From Podochytrium sp. JEL0797 (Eukaryota; Chytridiomycota; Chytridiomycetes; Chytridiales; Chytriomycetaceae): 18,973 nucleotides of DNA. The position numbers were made by a program, and so were the translations under genes. Shown in pieces: positions 15,941-18,973 of the stretch. The notes under the pieces were generated by a model, which worked only from the letters and a program-made list of their open reading frames with translations, made no database searches and was not told where the DNA came from. The stretch lies in assembly GCA_027596195.1 (NCBI GenBank), contig JADGJG010000469.1, positions 1 through 18,973 on the forward strand. The letters run 5' to 3'. The first letter of the stretch is position 1. The number at the start of each line of letters is the position of its first letter.

Positions 15941-18921
15941 TTGGCGGCTTCTGCTCCATCATGTGGATCGCAACTATTATCATCTTCATCTCGTACTACC
16001 CGCTCCCCCAAATCGACAACCAAACTCCTCAGGTCTTCAACCTTGCGTTGGTGATTCTTCTTCTCGTGGTCATCTTCCTTCAGGCCGGTTTTTACGCGTG
16101 GCAAGACTGGAGCTCCAGCTCCGTGATGAGCAAGATCAACGGTCTGCTTGCTTCGGAAGCTTCCGTCATCAGAAACGGAAAGGCGATCACCATTTCCGCC
16201 AAAGACGTTGTTGTCGGTGATATTATTGAGCTTAAGCTTGGTTGCAAGGTGCCTGCAGACTGTATCATTCTCGAAGCCTCCTCCGACCTCGCTGTGGATC
16301 GCGCCATTCTCACCGGTGAATCTCTTCCCGTCTCAGCCACCACCAAGTCTACAGACTCGTCGTTCATGGAATCCAAGAACGTTGGCTTCATGGGCACCTT
16401 GGTCGTCAACGGTTCCGGAAAGGCTGTCGTTTGTTTCACGGGTGACAACACGGTCATGGGCCAAATCGCCACTCTTTCCGGCAAGAAGAAGACGGAACGC
16501 ACCCTCCTCCAAGTCGAAATCGACAACTTTGTCATGATTGTCGCTGGAATCGCGTTTTTGACTGCTGCCATTTGCATGCTCGTCTGGAAGTTTGTCTTGA
16601 TGAAGCAGGAAAATCCCCAATACGACATCATTGGTATGCTTGTCAACGTGTGCGGTATCATTGTTGCATTCGTGCCGGAGGGGTTGCCGATTTGCATGTC
16701 CGTTGCTTTGACGTTGATTGCGCGTCGTATGGCCAAGCAGGTGTGTTGCTCTTGTTTTCTCTTCGTTTGTTGCAACAAGATTTTTAACCTCTCGTTCCTC
16801 CCCAGTTTGTCCTTGTCAAAAATCTGACCACCATCGAAACACTCGGAGCTGTTTCCATCATCTGCACTGACAAGACCGGCACCCTCACCCAAAACAAAAT
16901 GACCCTCCGTGACACGGGCGTCGGCTATCTCGACATCAAGGACGTTTCAGACAAGGCCAAATCGATCTACCACCACATTGCCGCCCAATGCTGCGCGGCC
17001 GATTTCGTCGACAACGACTCGGTACCTCTGGAAGACCGCCAAATGTCAGGCGACGCAACGGACAAGGCAGTTCTCCGGTTCGCTGAAGGTCTCGGCAGTG
17101 TGGCGCAGATTCGCGCGTCGTTCCAAAAGATTTTTGAGATTCCGTTCAACTCGCGCAACAAGTGGATGTTGACGATCCAGCAAGGCAACTCGGAAATATT
17201 TGGCGGCGCCAACACGACCATGTTTGTCAAAGGCGCACCTGACTTTTTGTATCCGCGCATCACGCATGTTCTTAATGCGGATGGATCGACTTCGCCGTTT
17301 GATGAGGAAGCCAAGGCCAAGGTCAACACGCTGCAGATGAAGTGGGCCGGGGAAGGGAAGCGCGTATTGGCGTTTGTGTTCAAGCCGCTCACGATTGATT
17401 TCTCCAAACTTGGTGAGGATTTGGAGAAGGCTGCGTTGGACAACATGGAAGGTTTGACTCTCGCTGGATTGGGTGCCATTGTGGACCCCCCTCGCCCAGA
17501 AACGAAGGGAACGGTTGAAACTTGCAAGCGGGCACACATTCGTGTCGCGATGGGTGCGTTTTTCTTTTCCATTCCCTCGCAATCTCTTGCCCCTTTTTTT
17601 ACCGATTCTAACCACTTGAACTTCTTTCACAGTTACTGGTGACTTTGCATTAACTGCCGTTTCCATCGCTCGCGAAGTCGCCATTGTCACCGCCAAACAG
17701 GTGGACACCGTTACCGAAATGCGCTCTCGCACAGACCTCCGCAAAATGGAATACCACCTCGCCAAGGATGGCAAACGCGTATATACCCGCATGAGCTATG
17801 CCAAAATCGAAGAAGATCACCGCGCCATTGTCATCAGCGGAAACGAGATCCCCTCCCTCACGTCCGACGATTGGGACAAAATTTGCTGCTATCAGGAGCT
17901 GGTGTTTGGTCGGACGTCTGCCGAGCAAAAGCTGTTGATTGTCGACGAGTTCAAGTTGCGGGAGGAGGTTGTGGCTGTGACTGGAGACGGTGTCAACGAC
18001 TCTCCGGCGCTCAAGGCCGCGAGTGTAGGTATTGCCATGGGTGGAGGCTCCGAGGTTGCAATGGAGTCTGCATCCATTGTCTTGATTGACAACAACTTCT
18101 CGTCCCTCATTGCCGGTATCGAGTCGGGACGTCTCTGCTTCGACAATATCAAGAAGGTCATCATGTATCTGATCCCATCCGGTTCCTGGGCCGAGCTCTG
18201 GCCCGTCTTGTTGTCAATTTTCAGCGGGATTCCAAACCCACTAAACGCTGCCATGGGTCTGGTCATTTGTTGCGTGACGGACGTGTTCCCATCTATGGCT
18301 CTGATTTTTGAGTCGGCGGAATCGACTCTCATGACCCGCCCCCCACGCAATCCCAAAAAGGACTGCCTCGTCAACGCACAAATGTTTGCCCACGTGTATT
18401 TGTTCATTGGAATGATGCAGCTGTGTTTTGCCATGACCATGTGGTTCCTGTATTTCTGGCTCGAGGCAGGCATAAGCATGAGCCACCTGATTGGAATGTA
18501 CGGTAAAGTCAACGACGACCCCGTCGTCTTTTCGAACGGTCTGACCTTCACGCAAGAAGAGTTTACACACTACGTCAACGGCGGAAACTCAACGTATTTC
18601 GTCGCGCTCGTGATCATGCAAGTGTTTGGAAATGTCTACGCGTCCCGAACAAGATTCCAGTCTGTGTTGCAGCAAAACCCGTTCTGGGGTCCCAAAAAGA
18701 ATCACTTCATCCTCTACGCGACGGTTCTGTCTCTGTCTGTGGCGGCGTTGTTTGTTTACGTTCCCGGCTTGAACCACACCTTCAACACTTCCCCGATTCC
18801 CGCAAAGTACTGGTTTATCCCGATCCCATTTGGATTTGCGATTATTCTGATGGATGAGTTGCGGAAATTGGGGGTGAGGACGTGGGGTCCGGATTCTGTT
18901 ATTGCCAAGATTTCTTGGTGA
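15941..18921 (+). pseudogene. P2C ATPase, second copy, truncated at its 5' end
   Basis: Same product as the upstream gene but lacking exon 1, intron 1 and the start of exon 2, i.e. the N-terminal extension, the pre-TM1 segment and part of TM1. An in-frame TAA sits at 15931-15933; the first ATG (15961) equals Met162 of the intact copy. From there exons 15961-16740, 16806-17553 and 17633-18921 would give 938 aa with all splice sites and the whole reading frame intact. TGES, PEGLP, DKTGTLTQN, TGD and TGDGVND are all present, and the motif reads TQNKMT with the usual Lys. Only 72 bp separate the ATG from the stop of the first copy, so it has no visible promoter of its own. About 17 residues differ from the intact copy. 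It may be a true partial duplicate, or a full gene whose 5' part was lost in assembly. Confidence 0.8.
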
Positions 18922-18961
18922 TTTCTCTTTTATTCATTTGTATTGAATTGTGTCGCCATAA

Positions 18962-18967
18962 AATAAA
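18962..18967 (+). terminator. Polyadenylation signal AATAAA, second ATPase copy
   Basis: Identical in sequence and context to the signal at 15929-15934; the last 379 bases of the two units are identical. Confidence 0.5.
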
Positions 18968-18973
18968 TTGCAT

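Larger units (their letters stand above)
15941..18973 (+). repeat. Tandem repeat unit B (3033 bp), ends at window edge
   Basis: Second unit, about 97% identical to unit A by hand count (about 87 differences). It ends at 18973, exactly the base corresponding to the end of unit A at 15940 and also the last base of the window, so whether a third unit or unique sequence follows cannot be seen. Confidence 0.95.

Noticed and set aside
12908..18973. Transposon or retrocopy as the cause of the ATPase duplication
   Set aside because: Unit B keeps introns, has no poly(A) tail, no terminal repeats and no target-site duplication at the joint.

Overview
The window reads as nuclear DNA of a fungus, most likely an early-diverging zoosporic (chytrid-like) one; that placement is inference. 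Genes are dense, introns are mostly 50-110 bp with GT..AG ends and CTRAC/TGAC-like branch points, and AATAAA signals are present. Products include a mitochondrial proline dehydrogenase, a PPR protein, the cohesin subunit SMC1 and an animal-type P2C (Na,K-ATPase-like) P-type ATPase, a class more typical of early-diverging fungi than of yeasts. No tRNA, rRNA, transposon or CRISPR array was seen. The length is not a round number and the right edge falls on a repeat boundary, so the window may be a whole contig.

Layout. 1-387: 5' flank of the first gene, with an inverted CCCCTT/AAGGGG pair. 388-2396 (+): proline dehydrogenase in two exons split by an unusually long 398-bp intron. 2489-5087 (-): mitochondrial-type PPR protein in two exons, convergent with proline dehydrogenase (92 bp between stops). 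5088-5406: compact divergent promoter. 5407-10713 (+): complete SMC1 gene, which I resolve into 23 exons and 22 introns encoding 1238 aa; exon 1 is only the ATG. 10714-11149: intergenic. 11150-12135 (+): a single-pass membrane protein with a Ser/Pro-rich tail carrying four RRPS motifs, family unknown. 12375-15888 (+): complete P2C ATPase, four exons, 1099 aa. 15941-18973 (+): a second tandem copy of that ATPase gene lacking exon 1 and the N-terminal 161 codons.

The right-hand 6 kb is the most unusual part. A 3033-bp unit (12908-15940) is repeated head to tail with no indel, and the window stops on the exact last base of the second unit. By hand count the copies differ at about 87 sites, arranged as a mosaic: one 65-bp intron differs at 7 positions while another 79-bp intron and about 960 bp around it differ at one. 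Coding differences are mostly synonymous. This suggests a longer ATPase array homogenised by gene conversion, or an assembly join between paralogues or haplotypes. The membrane protein directly upstream and the intact ATPase's N-terminal extension both carry RRxS (PKA-type) motifs, so a regulatory link is possible but unproven.
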